A stretch of 64,000 nucleotides of DNA from AWTP1-9 sp035703165 (GCA_035703165.1 DASSYR010000082.1:17908-81907); one strand, 5' to 3'; shown: positions 27,713 through 37,017, counted from the first letter of the stretch. Numbers and translations are program-made. The notes: generated by a model from the sequence alone, not told the origin.

Positions 27713-28900
27713 ATGTTTAAAAAGAATTTCGCTGGTATCCTTGTTTATTTGATTGTTGTATCAACACATGCCCAGCAACTGTTAACCGAGAGTGAGGCGA
27801 TAAACAAAGCATTAACCAATAGTAAAAATATACGGGCTGTTTCTTTACAAGTAAAGCAACAACAACAGCTACTGGGTAGCGCTGTTAATTTGCCAAACCC
27901 TGAGTTTTTTTGGGAAAGCCCTACCGGCAATTTTTATACGGGAAGTATTACACAGTCTTTCGAATTTCCAACCGTATATGCGAATCAATATAATCTGAGA
28001 AAAAAGCAGGTTGACGTAGCCCGTAAAGAAGAACAACTTGCCACAACGGAGTTGAAATACAAAATAAAGCTATTGTACCTTGAGGCGCAATTTGCCAGCT
28101 CACTGGCAGCACAGCTTTATATACAGGACACTTTATACGAAAAAATTAAGCTTTCGGCTGTACGCCAGTTTAATGCCGGGCAAATAGATTATCTGCAACA
28201 AACTTTTGCCGAGATTCAATACGGTGAAATTCATAACCAATATTTGCAATCAATATCCAAAGCAAATGCTATAAATAATCAATTGAAATGGGTAACCGGT
28301 ATTAAAGACTCAATTATGCTTGAGCCTCTCGTGGTTAATACACAGTTCCCTGTTGCAGTAATATTCGATTCCACTTCTTTACTTGCTAACCCGGCTGTAG
28401 AACTTTTGCGGCAGCAGGAGATAGTGGCAAAACAAAATATTGGGTTACAAAAAAGTAAAGCTTTGCCCGGCTTGGCTTTTGGATATTTTAATCAGGGCGA
28501 AAAAAATACAAGGTGGTTTAATCGTTTTCGCTTTGGCATTACAATCCCCCTTTGGTTTGGCCAGTACAAAAGCAATATTAATGCGGCAAAGACCGAACAA
28601 GAAATTATTAAAAGTAAACAAGAGGGATTGCAACAGGAGTTATCTGTACAGTTAATTAATGCTGGTAATGAAATACAATCGGGATGGCAATCTGTTCAGT
28701 ACTATCAGCAGACAGGATTATCCAAAGCCGGAGAAATAATTGCTACTGCACAGCGCCTTTTTGCAAGTGGAGAAATAGATTACATAGGTTTGCTCAGAAA
28801 TAGTAATGACGCATATAATGTTTATCAAAAGTACCTGGAAATTGTAAAAAGCTATAACCTCAGTATAATTAATTATCAATATTTAATGGGTCAGTTATGA
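27713..28900 (+). CDS. TolC-family outer membrane channel of a metal efflux system (CusC-like)
   Basis: The 395-residue protein has a signal peptide ending near THAQ, then the helical outer membrane efflux domain (LTESEAINKALTNSKNIRAVSLQVKQQQQLLGSAVNLPNPEFFWESP; C-terminal RLFASGEIDYIGLLRNSNDAYNVYQKYLEIVKSYNLSIINYQYLMG). It is short for a TolC protein (usually 420-480) but of the length seen in Bacteroidota metal systems. Its stop overlaps the adaptor start by four bases (ATGA). Confidence 0.85.
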   Translation: MFKKNFAGILVYLIVVSTHAQQLLTESEAINKALTNSKNIRAVSLQVKQQQQLLGSAVNLPNPEFFWESPTGNFYTGSITQSFEFPTVYANQYNLRKKQVDVARKEEQLATTELKYKIKLLYLEAQFASSLAAQLYIQDTLYEKIKLSAVRQFNAGQIDYLQQTFAEIQYGEIHNQYLQSISKANAINNQLKWVTGIKDSIMLEPLVVNTQFPVAVIFDSTSLLANPAVELLRQQEIVAKQNIGLQKSKALPGLAFGYFNQGEKNTRWFNRFRFGITIPLWFGQYKSNINAAKTEQEIIKSKQEGLQQELSVQLINAGNEIQSGWQSVQYYQQTGLSKAGEIIATAQRLFASGEIDYIGLLRNSNDAYNVYQKYLEIVKSYNLSIINYQYLMGQL

Positions 28901-30567
28901 AAAAAATAGTGATTCAGTTTTTAATGTGGTTTCCGCTAATGTCATTTGCTCATGGAGGTGATGATCATGGTGATACGAAAAAGGCAGAGGCGGCAGGGAA
29001 GCTTACGTATTTTTCATCAGAAGCGGTTTCTGAAAAATATGAATTGTTAGTTAAATACAACACAATAACTCCCGGCGAAAATGCAGCCTTAAAACTTTTT
29101 GTTAGCGAATACAATACCAATCGTCCCGTGGATAGCGCTACGATAATGGTAACTGTTGTTTCCGATCCGGGGATAAAAATTTTGGTAAGCCAGTTAAGTA
29201 AAGGTGTGTATGAGCTTAAAGGTATATTTCCTGCTAAAAAGACGTACAACCTTGCTGTAAATATTAATAGTTCTATAGGTGCTGATTTAATTCAGGTAAA
29301 TAATATTGAAGTGGGCAAAGAGTTTGTTGTTCCAAATATAAAAGACGGGGAGCACATACATTGGTATGGCAGCAATTGGTTTTTTGGTTTTGCGGGATTA
29401 GTAATTGGGTTAGCGCTAATGTATTTTGTAAGCAAAAGGAGAAGTAGCAAAATTACAACAGCAATTATTATACTTTTTTGTTTACTACCCTCTACCGTTT
29501 ATAATCCTGTTTCTGCACATGAAGGCGAAGATCATAATGGCAATACAAAAAGCGCTGGTTCTTCTTCTGAATTTATAATTGAAAAAGAAACGCAATTTCT
29601 TTTCGATATTCAAACTCAAAAAGCGGGTACGGGTAATTTTAGCGAATCTGTTGTTTTGTTGGGAACTGTTTCTGCAGCGCCACAAGGCAGATCAGTAATT
29701 CAAGCTCCGCAAACCGGAAAAATAGTTTCACTAAACATAATTCCAGGCCAACAGGTTGCACGGGGACAAACAGTAGCAGTGATTGAACAGCAGATAGATG
29801 CAGGAACTCAAATTAGTATCCTTTCTCAAAGTAATGCGATAAATGCAGAATATGATGCTGCTAAAGCGCAGTATGAACGACTGAAGGCAATAGAAGATAT
29901 TGCCGCTAAAAAAGAAGTTACGGAAGCAAAGGCACGTTATGAAACCGCAAAAAGAAACAAAACACTTTTTGATGCTAATAATAACAATGGCATAAGCAGT
30001 ACAAAAAAGATTATTCTTACAGCTCCTGTTAGCGGTACTGTAAGTTCGTTTAATTATGCAACGGGTGCCATTGTAAATGCAGGCGAAACATTGTTTGAAA
30101 TAACAAATCTTGACAAAATTTTTACTGAAGTGCAGGTATTTGCTAATGATGCACAAAAAATAAAATCGGCTGTTTCCTTTACTTGTGTTTCAAATACAAA
30201 TGGAGAGATGTATAAGTTAAAGCTGGTAAATACAGCACAATTTGTTAATGCAGGAAATCAATCACAGAAGGTTGTATTTGAAATTTTAAATCCGGGCGGA
30301 CAGTTTAAAATTGGTGAAAACATAAACGTACGAATGACTGGCATTAATGTAACAAGACAGCTTTTAATACCCAGCGATGCCATAACAAGCATAAATGGGA
30401 AACCGGCAGTATTTATAAAGGATAAAGCAGAGCAATACAGTGTCAGTTTTGTTGTAACAGGTTCCGCTAACGAACAGTTTACTATAATAAGCAAGGGAGT
30501 AGAAGATGGAGAAAGGGTAGTTACAACAAATGTGTATCAAACAAAAATGGTGTATTTAAACCAATAA
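28897..30567 (+). CDS. Metal efflux RND adaptor (CusB/CzcB-like) fused to an N-terminal FixH-like domain
   Basis: The 556-residue protein has two parts. Residues 1-~180: a signal peptide, a His/Asp-rich start (AHGGDDHGD), a beta-rich domain resembling FixH/YtkA modules and a transmembrane helix (WFFGFAGLVIGLALMYFV). Residues ~187-556 start with another signal-like hydrophobic stretch and a second HEGEDH motif, then a membrane fusion domain with the two half-lipoyl motifs (IQAPQTGKIVSLNIIPGQQVARGQTVAVIE and ILTAPVSGTVSSFNYATGAIVNAGETLFEI). The internal signal-like segment suggests two ancestral genes joined. It should link the CusA-like pump to the CusC-like channel. Translationally coupled to the gene before it. 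Confidence 0.85.
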   Translation: MKKIVIQFLMWFPLMSFAHGGDDHGDTKKAEAAGKLTYFSSEAVSEKYELLVKYNTITPGENAALKLFVSEYNTNRPVDSATIMVTVVSDPGIKILVSQLSKGVYELKGIFPAKKTYNLAVNINSSIGADLIQVNNIEVGKEFVVPNIKDGEHIHWYGSNWFFGFAGLVIGLALMYFVSKRRSSKITTAIIILFCLLPSTVYNPVSAHEGEDHNGNTKSAGSSSEFIIEKETQFLFDIQTQKAGTGNFSESVVLLGTVSAAPQGRSVIQAPQTGKIVSLNIIPGQQVARGQTVAVIEQQIDAGTQISILSQSNAINAEYDAAKAQYERLKAIEDIAAKKEVTEAKARYETAKRNKTLFDANNNNGISSTKKIILTAPVSGTVSSFNYATGAIVNAGETLFEITNLDKIFTEVQVFANDAQKIKSAVSFTCVSNTNGEMYKLKLVNTAQFVNAGNQSQKVVFEILNPGGQFKIGENINVRMTGINVTRQLLIPSDAITSINGKPAVFIKDKAEQYSVSFVVTGSANEQFTIISKGVEDGERVVTTNVYQTKMVYLNQ

Positions 30568-30594
30568 TTATTTAAACAATAAAAAACAATAAAA

Positions 30595-30948
30595 ATGAAA
30601 TCAATTAAAAAAATCCTTTTGGTAGTTATGGCACTTTTTTGTTATGCTGGTATAAACGCACAGCCAAAAAAAGAAGTAACAAAAAAAGCTACAGCAGACA
30701 GTGTTGCTTATCGGTGTCCTATGAATTGTGAAAAAGATAAAACATACGCAAAGGCCGGCAGGTGTCCCGTATGTAACATGAATTTGAGGGCAGTAGCCAG
30801 GCAAACGGAAGCTTATCGGTGTCCTATGAATTGTGAAAAAGATAAAACATACGCAAAAGCCGGTAAATGCCCTGTATGTAACATGAATCTTGTAAAGAAT
30901 GAATCAAAGCAAAAAGAGCAGGCAGAGCACCATCACAACCATAATTAA
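30595..30948 (+). CDS. Small exported protein with two heavy-metal-binding domains
   Basis: The 117-residue protein has a signal peptide (MKSIKKILLVVMALFCYAGINAQ) followed by two near-identical copies of a YRCPMNCEKDKTYAKAG...CPVCNMNL domain and a His-rich tail (EHHHNHN). This is the heavy-metal-binding domain often written CPMHP...CPxCGMxL; here HP is replaced by NC, adding a cysteine. It may scavenge or hand over metal ions to the efflux complex. The two units are 105 bases apart at the DNA level. Confidence 0.85.
   Translation: MKSIKKILLVVMALFCYAGINAQPKKEVTKKATADSVAYRCPMNCEKDKTYAKAGRCPVCNMNLRAVARQTEAYRCPMNCEKDKTYAKAGKCPVCNMNLVKNESKQKEQAEHHHNHN
30706..30889 (+). repeat. Tandem duplication of the metal-binding-domain coding unit
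   Basis: Two 79-base units at 30706-30784 and 30811-30889 are nearly identical; I count only about seven differences, mostly at third codon positions. The 105-base period preserves the frame. The high identity points to a recent duplication. Confidence 0.85.
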
Positions 30949-30973
30949 TTACTTCATATTAAAAGATTAACAG

Positions 30974-31969
30974 ATGAAACATTTATTGAAAACCGCAATG
31001 GCTATTGTTGCAATGAGTTCCGTTACTTTTTTTATTGCTTGTAACAATGGTGAAAAAAAGCCTCAAACGGAAGTGGCATCAAGTGAAACAGAAGAACATA
31101 AACACAGTTATCGCTGTCCTATGAATTGCGAAAAGGGAAAGACATACGACAAGGAAGGTAATTGTCCGATATGTGGTATGAAGCTTGAACATTTTGATGG
31201 AGTTGATAATGGACTTACTTATAAAATGCAATACGTATCCAACCCTACTCAATTGGAAGCAGGTAAAAGTGCAACCTTGTCTTTTACTCCAAAAGTAGTT
31301 GGTAAGGATAATGAGGCTGTGCCCTTGGATGTGCAACATGAGAAGAAAATACATTTGATTGTAGTGAGCAATGATCTTAGTTATTTTGAACACATTCACC
31401 CGGATTATCATCCCGACGGGGCATATAAAATAGAAGTTTTGGAAAAGGGGAAACCCTACACAAATGGGGCAGGTAAAACAGAAACGTATTTTAATAGTGG
31501 CGGAGATTATACTCTTTTTGCGGATTACTTACCAAGTGGTGGCAGCCACCAGGTAGAAAAAATTTCTATAAATGTAAAGGGTTCGCCTAAACCTGCGGTA
31601 TCTTATAATACGGAAAAACTCGTTAGTAAATCAGATAATTTTACAGTAACACTTACTCCGCTTTCAACCAAGTTGGTAACGGGTTCTGTTATGCAGATTG
31701 CAGGGAAAGTTACAAAAGATGGAAAAGAGATTGACCCCAACACACTGGAAAATTATTTAGGTGCCAAAGCGCATATTGTGGTTATTAGCGTTAATGATAA
31801 AGAATATTTGCATGTACACCCCGAAGTAAATAATGGGAAGTTTGACATTCAAACTACTTTTAAAAAACCCGGTATTTACAAAGCATGGATTCAATTTCAG
31901 AGCGAGGGGAAAGTACATACCGTTGATTTTATTCTGGATGTGAAGGAAGGATCTGTGAATAACCAATAA
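30974..31969 (+). CDS. Heavy-metal-binding-domain lipoprotein
   Basis: The 331-residue protein has a lipoprotein signal (VTFFIACNNGEKK), one metal-binding domain (YRCPMNCEKGKTYDKEGNCPICGMKLEHF, about residues 48-76), then two beta-rich domains of about 120 residues each, with HLIVVSNDLSYFEHIHPDYHPDG in the first and HIVVISVNDKEYLHVHPEVNNGKFDI in the second. The repeated [F/L]xHxHP motif suggests additional metal sites. It sits between the small metal-binding protein and the CusA-like pump and is likely an outer-membrane or periplasmic partner. Confidence 0.8.
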   Translation: MKHLLKTAMAIVAMSSVTFFIACNNGEKKPQTEVASSETEEHKHSYRCPMNCEKGKTYDKEGNCPICGMKLEHFDGVDNGLTYKMQYVSNPTQLEAGKSATLSFTPKVVGKDNEAVPLDVQHEKKIHLIVVSNDLSYFEHIHPDYHPDGAYKIEVLEKGKPYTNGAGKTETYFNSGGDYTLFADYLPSGGSHQVEKISINVKGSPKPAVSYNTEKLVSKSDNFTVTLTPLSTKLVTGSVMQIAGKVTKDGKEIDPNTLENYLGAKAHIVVISVNDKEYLHVHPEVNNGKFDIQTTFKKPGIYKAWIQFQSEGKVHTVDFILDVKEGSVNNQ

Positions 31970-32046
31970 GCATACCCTTGCTGATATTTTATTTGAAAAA
32001 CATGAATCATGATAAATTTTTACATCATGATTCATGTTGTATGCTT
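31968..32046. promoter_or_regulatory. Large hairpin between the metal-binding lipoprotein and the CusA-like gene
   Basis: A perfect 15-bp inverted repeat (AACATGAATCATGAT at 31999-32013, ATCATGATTCATGTT at 32024-32038) with a 10-base loop is nested in a second 8-bp pair (AAGCATAC 31968-31975, GTATGCTT 32039-32046). Only a short T run follows, so it may act as a partial terminator, an mRNA-stabilising structure or a protein site that lowers pump expression relative to the upstream genes. Confidence 0.55.
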
Positions 32047-32085
32047 TTAGGATGAAAGACCTCTGTTGATTTAAAGACATTATTT

Positions 32086-35000
32086 ATGCTTAACAGACTT
32101 ATTCGCTTTTCGCTTAAGAATCGAATGCTGGTAGTAACAGTAGCTGCCTTGTTAATGGTGTATGGTGTGTTTACCCTAATTTACTTACCAGTGGACGTTT
32201 TGCCTGATTTAAACCGCTCAAGAGTTACTGTTTTTTTGGAGGCTAACGGTATGGCGCCGGAAGAAATAGAAAGCCAGGTAAATCTTCCGGTAGAAACACA
32301 ACTAAATGGGGCAACAGGGGTGGAAGTAGTTCGTTCCGTGGCATCACCCGGACTGGGGATGGTATTTGTAGAGTTTGATTGGAAAACAGATGTATATCGT
32401 GCCAGGCAGCTTGTGGCGGAAAAATTGCAAAATATTTCACTGCCTAATGGCATTATACCTGTTATGGGGCCGGTTAGTTCTGTTATGGGGCAAATAATGA
32501 TGGTAGCCGTTACAAGCGATACAGCCTCACTTTCGGATTTACGAACGTTGGCTGATTTTACTATCAGAAAAAGATTAATTAGCGTAAAAGGAGTAAGCCA
32601 GGTAATACCAATTGGAGGAGAAAAACTGCAATACCAGGTTTTAATTTCCGGCAAAAAGCTACAGCAATATAACCTGTCAATTGATGACGTTGACAACGCA
32701 TTACAAGTAAGCAATCAAAATACTACCGGTGGCTTTATTAACAACAAGGGTTCAGAAGTATTGATTCGAAATATTGGAAAAGCGAATACGCTGGAAGATA
32801 TTGCTAATACAGTTGTGAGCAACCGGAATCAATTCCCGGTATTATTAAAACAAGTAGCGGAAGTTAAATTTGGATCAGCGGTTAAAAGAGGCGACGGTTC
32901 ATTTAATGGCAAACCAGCTGTTATTTTAAGTATAGAGAAACAACCGGGAGCCAGCACCGTTGCAGTAACGGAGGATGTATTAAAAGCAATTGACGAAATT
33001 AAAACATCGTTACCTGGCAATATTCATATTAACACGGACGTATTTCAGCAAAAAAATTTTATTGTTCATGCCATAAGCAATGTAAAAGACGCTTTAAGAG
33101 ACGGCTTTATATTAGTGGTTATTATCTTGTTTTTGTTTCTACTTAATTTTCGTACCACTATTATTACCCTTACAGCCATCCCATTATCACTTATCATTAC
33201 CGCTATTGTTTTTAAATTTTTTGGTATTTCTATTAACACACTTACCCTTGGAGGATTGGCTATAGCTATTGGTGAGTTGGTAGATGATGCTATTGTGGAT
33301 GTGGAGAATGTTTATAGAAGAGTAAAAGAAAACTGGGTTAGCCATAACCCCCAACCCATATTAAGAGTAATATACAATGCCAGCAGCGAAATACGTAATT
33401 CTATTGTATATGCCACCATTATTGTAGTACTTGTTTTTATTCCTCTTTTTTATTTACAGGGAATTGAAGGGCGGATATTTGCGCCATTGGGCATTGCTTA
33501 CATTACTTCAATTTTGGCATCGTTATTAGTATCGCTTACTATTACACCGGCTTTGTGTAGCTATTTGTTGCACAAGAAAACACATTTAAAACATTTTAAA
33601 ATTGCTTTTTGGCGAAGAGGAAAGGAGGACAATTCTGTTGACGGAGCACATGAGCCGGATAGCGCTTTTGTACGCTGGCTGAAAAAACAGGATTTGAAAT
33701 TGTTAAATTGGGGCTTGAAAAGAAGCAGACTTGTTATGACGATAGCCGTTATTTTAATTATTACATCCGTAAGCATTATACCGTTTTTGGGTACTGAATT
33801 TTTACCCAGCTTTAATGAAGGAAGTTTTACAGTAAATGTATTAGCCCCGGCCGGCACATCGTTGGAGGAAAGCAATAAAATAGGTACAATAGCTGAAAAA
33901 CAAATTTTAAATATCCCGGAGGTGGCGCTCACCTCCCGCCGTACCGGGAGGGCAGAAATGGATGAACATGCAGAGCCCCCAAGCTATATAGAAATTGACG
34001 TGGCATTAAAATCCGGAGGTCGTAAAAGAACGGAAGTGTTGGAGGATATACGCCATAATTTATCCGTATTAAAGGGAGTAACGGTAAATATAGGACAACC
34101 CATTTCTCATCGCATTGATCATTTGCTATCGGGAGTAAGAGCACAGGTAGCTGTAAAGATATTTGGGAATGATTTAACGGCGCTCCGTTCCGGAGCCGAA
34201 AATTTGAAAAAAATCATTACCGATATTCCAGGTGTTGTAGATGTGCAGGTAGAAAACCAGGTAATGGTTCCCCAGCTTATGATTAAGTTGGATCGCTTAG
34301 CGGTAAAAAAATACGGATTGCAGGTGGGTAAAGTGGCAAATAATTTGGAAATCTTCTACAATGGGAAAATTGCAGGCCAAATACTGGATGGTCAAAAAAG
34401 CTTTGATATTTTATTGCGCATTGACGACAGCACGAGAAAAAGTATAGAAGAAATACATAATACACCCATTGCAACGCCGGATGGTTCACTAATACCATTA
34501 CACCAAATTGCAAAAATTGAGTTAGAAAATAGCATTAACAATATTAATCATGAAAATACCCAGCGCCGTATTGTTGTTTCAGCCAATATTCAGGGACGTG
34601 ATTTAGGTAGCACGGTAAAAAATATGCAGGAAACAGTTAAAAGAGAATTGCATATGCCGGAAGGATACTATTTGCAATGGGGTGGTCAATACGAAAGCCA
34701 GCAATCAGCTTCAAGGATAATCGCTATATTAAGCATTTTTTCAGTGGCAGGAATTTTTCTTGTATTGTACAGTCATTTTAAAAGCAGCCAAATTGCTTTA
34801 CAAATAATGCTTAATATTCCATTGGCCCTGATAGGTAGTGTAATTGCGGTAATAGCAACGGGGGGCGTATTTTCCATTGCAACGATGATCGGTTTTATAA
34901 CGCTTACGGGCATAGCTTCCAGAAATGGTATCATGATGATAAGTCACTATATACATTTGGTGAAATACGAAGGAGAGGTGTTTGGCGATAAAATGATTAT

Positions 35001-35250
35001 CCGGGGTTCGCTGGAGAGGTTGGTTCCGGTGTTGATGACAGCATTGGTAGCTGCTTTTGCCCTGATACCTTTAACTATAGACGCTACAGCCCCCGGTAAG
35101 GAAATTTTATATCCCGTTGCTGTTGTTATTTTAGGTGGCCTGGTAAGTTCAACTCTTTTAGACATGATTGTAACGCCTGTTGTATTTAAACTATTTGGAG
35201 AAAAGGCATTAAAAAAATATCTAGACGCAGAAAAAAGCAAAGGCATTTGA
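32086..35250 (+). CDS. Heavy-metal RND efflux pump (CusA/CzcA-like)
   Basis: The 1054-residue pump begins MLNRLIRFSLKNRMLVV and carries the porter signature LPVDVLPDLNRSRVTVFLEANGMAPEEIESQVNLPVE. TM4 has GLAIAIGELVDDAIVDVENVYRR, the metal-exporter version of the proton-relay helix with adjacent Asp residues. ATIIVVLVFIPLFYLQGIEGRIFAPLG is a further family landmark. With the CusC-like and CusB-like genes upstream it completes a tripartite export system. The metal (copper/silver versus zinc/cobalt) cannot be assigned safely; the metal-binding-domain proteins favour copper. Confidence 0.9.
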   Translation: MLNRLIRFSLKNRMLVVTVAALLMVYGVFTLIYLPVDVLPDLNRSRVTVFLEANGMAPEEIESQVNLPVETQLNGATGVEVVRSVASPGLGMVFVEFDWKTDVYRARQLVAEKLQNISLPNGIIPVMGPVSSVMGQIMMVAVTSDTASLSDLRTLADFTIRKRLISVKGVSQVIPIGGEKLQYQVLISGKKLQQYNLSIDDVDNALQVSNQNTTGGFINNKGSEVLIRNIGKANTLEDIANTVVSNRNQFPVLLKQVAEVKFGSAVKRGDGSFNGKPAVILSIEKQPGASTVAVTEDVLKAIDEIKTSLPGNIHINTDVFQQKNFIVHAISNVKDALRDGFILVVIILFLFLLNFRTTIITLTAIPLSLIITAIVFKFFGISINTLTLGGLAIAIGELVDDAIVDVENVYRRVKENWVSHNPQPILRVIYNASSEIRNSIVYATIIVVLVFIPLFYLQGIEGRIFAPLGIAYITSILASLLVSLTITPALCSYLLHKKTHLKHFKIAFWRRGKEDNSVDGAHEPDSAFVRWLKKQDLKLLNWGLKRSRLVMTIAVILIITSVSIIPFLGTEFLPSFNEGSFTVNVLAPAGTSLEESNKIGTIAEKQILNIPEVALTSRRTGRAEMDEHAEPPSYIEIDVALKSGGRKRTEVLEDIRHNLSVLKGVTVNIGQPISHRIDHLLSGVRAQVAVKIFGNDLTALRSGAENLKKIITDIPGVVDVQVENQVMVPQLMIKLDRLAVKKYGLQVGKVANNLEIFYNGKIAGQILDGQKSFDILLRIDDSTRKSIEEIHNTPIATPDGSLIPLHQIAKIELENSINNINHENTQRRIVVSANIQGRDLGSTVKNMQETVKRELHMPEGYYLQWGGQYESQQSASRIIAILSIFSVAGIFLVLYSHFKSSQIALQIMLNIPLALIGSVIAVIATGGVFSIATMIGFITLTGIASRNGIMMISHYIHLVKYEGEVFGDKMIIRGSLERLVPVLMTALVAAFALIPLTIDATAPGKEILYPVAVVILGGLVSSTLLDMIVTPVVFKLFGEKALKKYLDAEKSKGI

Positions 35251-35361
35251 TATGGCATTGAAGTAGAGCATGTTATAAAAATTTACCTGGTGGTTTTTAT
35301 CCATAGAACTATCGGATCGGTTTGCACAATAATATCTATCATTCAGTGCTGCTACTATCAA

Positions 35362-36867
35362 TTACCAATTCAAAATAATTTTCAGCTTCGCTTTATCATG
35401 TTCTTTAAAAGCATTGCAGGCTTCCAGATGTTTTTCCATTGCATCCATATCATCCCCAACAATAGTGGCGCTGAACTCATGAGCACGAAGCATCATCCGG
35501 ACATAGGCCGTAGGATCACCCTGCCGGGTAAGCCTTCTTAATGCGCCGACATAATCATCCCGGTACACAGTGGGAATTATGATCTTTGATTGCCCCTGTT
35601 TTACCAGTTCTGCATTCATCATTACTCTTGCTATACGGCCGTTGCCATCCAAAAAAGGATGCACTTCGCTTACAAGGAACATGATATAAACTGCTTTGGC
35701 AAAGGGATGATTTAATGCCTGGTAAAAGTCAAACCCTTTTATCAGTGTGCCCTTTACCAATGTATGGTCAACAAAATGTGTTTCACCGTCACGGTTGTTT
35801 TTGTCCTTAAATTGCCCTGGTTTTTTTGAAAGCCTTGCACTCAGCAATGCTTTATGACGATACAAAAATATTTCCAGCATTTGTTCCGGGGTAGCCGGTG
35901 TAATGTTCATTTCATCCCGGTTACTGACCAGTTTATAGGTTCCCAACACATCATGTGAATCTTCATCACGGAATGGCATAGGTGCATTGGTTTCAATAAT
36001 CCGCCTGGCATCCTCCAACTCAAACTCTGTACCTTCTATATAGTTTGAAAAATAAGCTTCAAAAAAAGCAAAGTTTCGGAATGACTGGTTGGTGGTATTT
36101 TTTTCCGGCATGTCTTTAAATTCATACTGCTTTAGTTCTACAAACAGTTTTTCAAATAAAGCCAGTCTTGCCGAATCATAAGGGTTGCCAAATGCCCTGG
36201 CTACAGCCAGCGGGGAGGATAATATTTTTGATGGTTTTGAACTTAACAATGCACTGATGAGTTTATTCAATTTTTCAAACTCAGTTTTCATGCCCAGCCT
36301 ACCGGCTATACCTCTTGCTTTATCTCTTAGTTCGTTTAGCCCTGCTTCGCCTTTTACCCGGATCACTTTTTCCAGCCGGTTCTCAATCTCGGGGAGGGTC
36401 AGGATTTTGGATTCAGGCCCTAATTGGCGGCTTACCTGCAAATTTTCCAATAACGCCCTTTCCATTTGCGAAGCATATAACTCACCGGAGACAGGGTTAT
36501 CTCCCACTATCGGGCCGTGACCTTCTAAGAAACGAAGTGTAATGCCCGGCAGCTTTATTTTTTTGGTGTAAGTATAGGTAAGAAAAATATGGCCGGCTGA
36601 TGTGGGCTGAAACTCCAGCGCCGACCGGTGGCTTAGCATGGAGCCGGGGTAAAGTTTGCCTAAGATAGTGAACAGGTTTCGCCGGATAATGGTTCCCGGA
36701 CTGTCAGTAAAATTAGGAGTATAGATACGGGGGGATATTTTCCTGAGCTTCCCTGCCTTTTCCAGCCTGGATATCTGTTTGCTGTATTTGGGATCGCTGG
36801 AAGAAAAAACAACTTCCTGAAGATGTATGGGTAAGACCTGTCTGTCCGAAGGCATGATATTTTTCAT
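35362..36867 (-). CDS. Fic family protein with N-terminal AbiEi-like winged-helix domain
   Basis: The 501-residue protein ends in a Fic domain whose catalytic motif HPFLDGNGRIAR is complete at residues 403-414. The inhibitory motif [S/T]xxxE[G/N] appears as SNYIEG at 274-279, the class II arrangement in which the protein blocks itself. Residues 1-~120 look like the winged-helix part of AbiEi antitoxins (QISRLEKAGKLRKISPRIYTPNF... SMLSHRSALEF). Fic enzymes usually transfer AMP to target proteins. The combination suggests a self-regulating toxin that also controls transcription. Repeats upstream may be its operator. ATG at 36855 (MPSDRQ) is an alternative start. Confidence 0.85.
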   Translation of the reverse strand: MKNIMPSDRQVLPIHLQEVVFSSSDPKYSKQISRLEKAGKLRKISPRIYTPNFTDSPGTIIRRNLFTILGKLYPGSMLSHRSALEFQPTSAGHIFLTYTYTKKIKLPGITLRFLEGHGPIVGDNPVSGELYASQMERALLENLQVSRQLGPESKILTLPEIENRLEKVIRVKGEAGLNELRDKARGIAGRLGMKTEFEKLNKLISALLSSKPSKILSSPLAVARAFGNPYDSARLALFEKLFVELKQYEFKDMPEKNTTNQSFRNFAFFEAYFSNYIEGTEFELEDARRIIETNAPMPFRDEDSHDVLGTYKLVSNRDEMNITPATPEQMLEIFLYRHKALLSARLSKKPGQFKDKNNRDGETHFVDHTLVKGTLIKGFDFYQALNHPFAKAVYIMFLVSEVHPFLDGNGRIARVMMNAELVKQGQSKIIIPTVYRDDYVGALRRLTRQGDPTAYVRMMLRAHEFSATIVGDDMDAMEKHLEACNAFKEHDKAKLKIILNW

Positions 36868-36894
36868 TAAAACTACACGTAAGGACTAAGTTAT

Positions 36895-37017
36895 TAAATA
36901 TTTTCCATTAAAATTAAATTAATAGAAAATATTTTCCAGTAAATTTAAAATCAGAAAGTAAAAATTTTCCAACTAAATGCCGTTTTAAGAGAAAAAGGTA
37001 AATATTTTCCAGTTAAA
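36895..37017. promoter_or_regulatory. Four direct repeats upstream of the Fic gene (candidate operator array)
   Basis: On the minus strand the unit reads TTTAnnTGGAAAATATTTA. Copies lie at 36895-36913, 36926-36943, 36959-36977 and 36999-37017, with a degenerate fifth over the start codon (36857-36872). The TTTTCC cores are 40, 31, 33 and 40 bases apart, roughly three or four helical turns, so bound proteins would sit on similar faces. The array fills the 261-bp gap between the AbiEii and Fic genes. Confidence 0.6.

Noticed and set aside
36895..37017. CRISPR array
   Set aside because: The repeats before the Fic gene are short, degenerate and spaced 31-40 bases centre to centre, leaving spacers of only about 12-21 bases, with no cas genes nearby.
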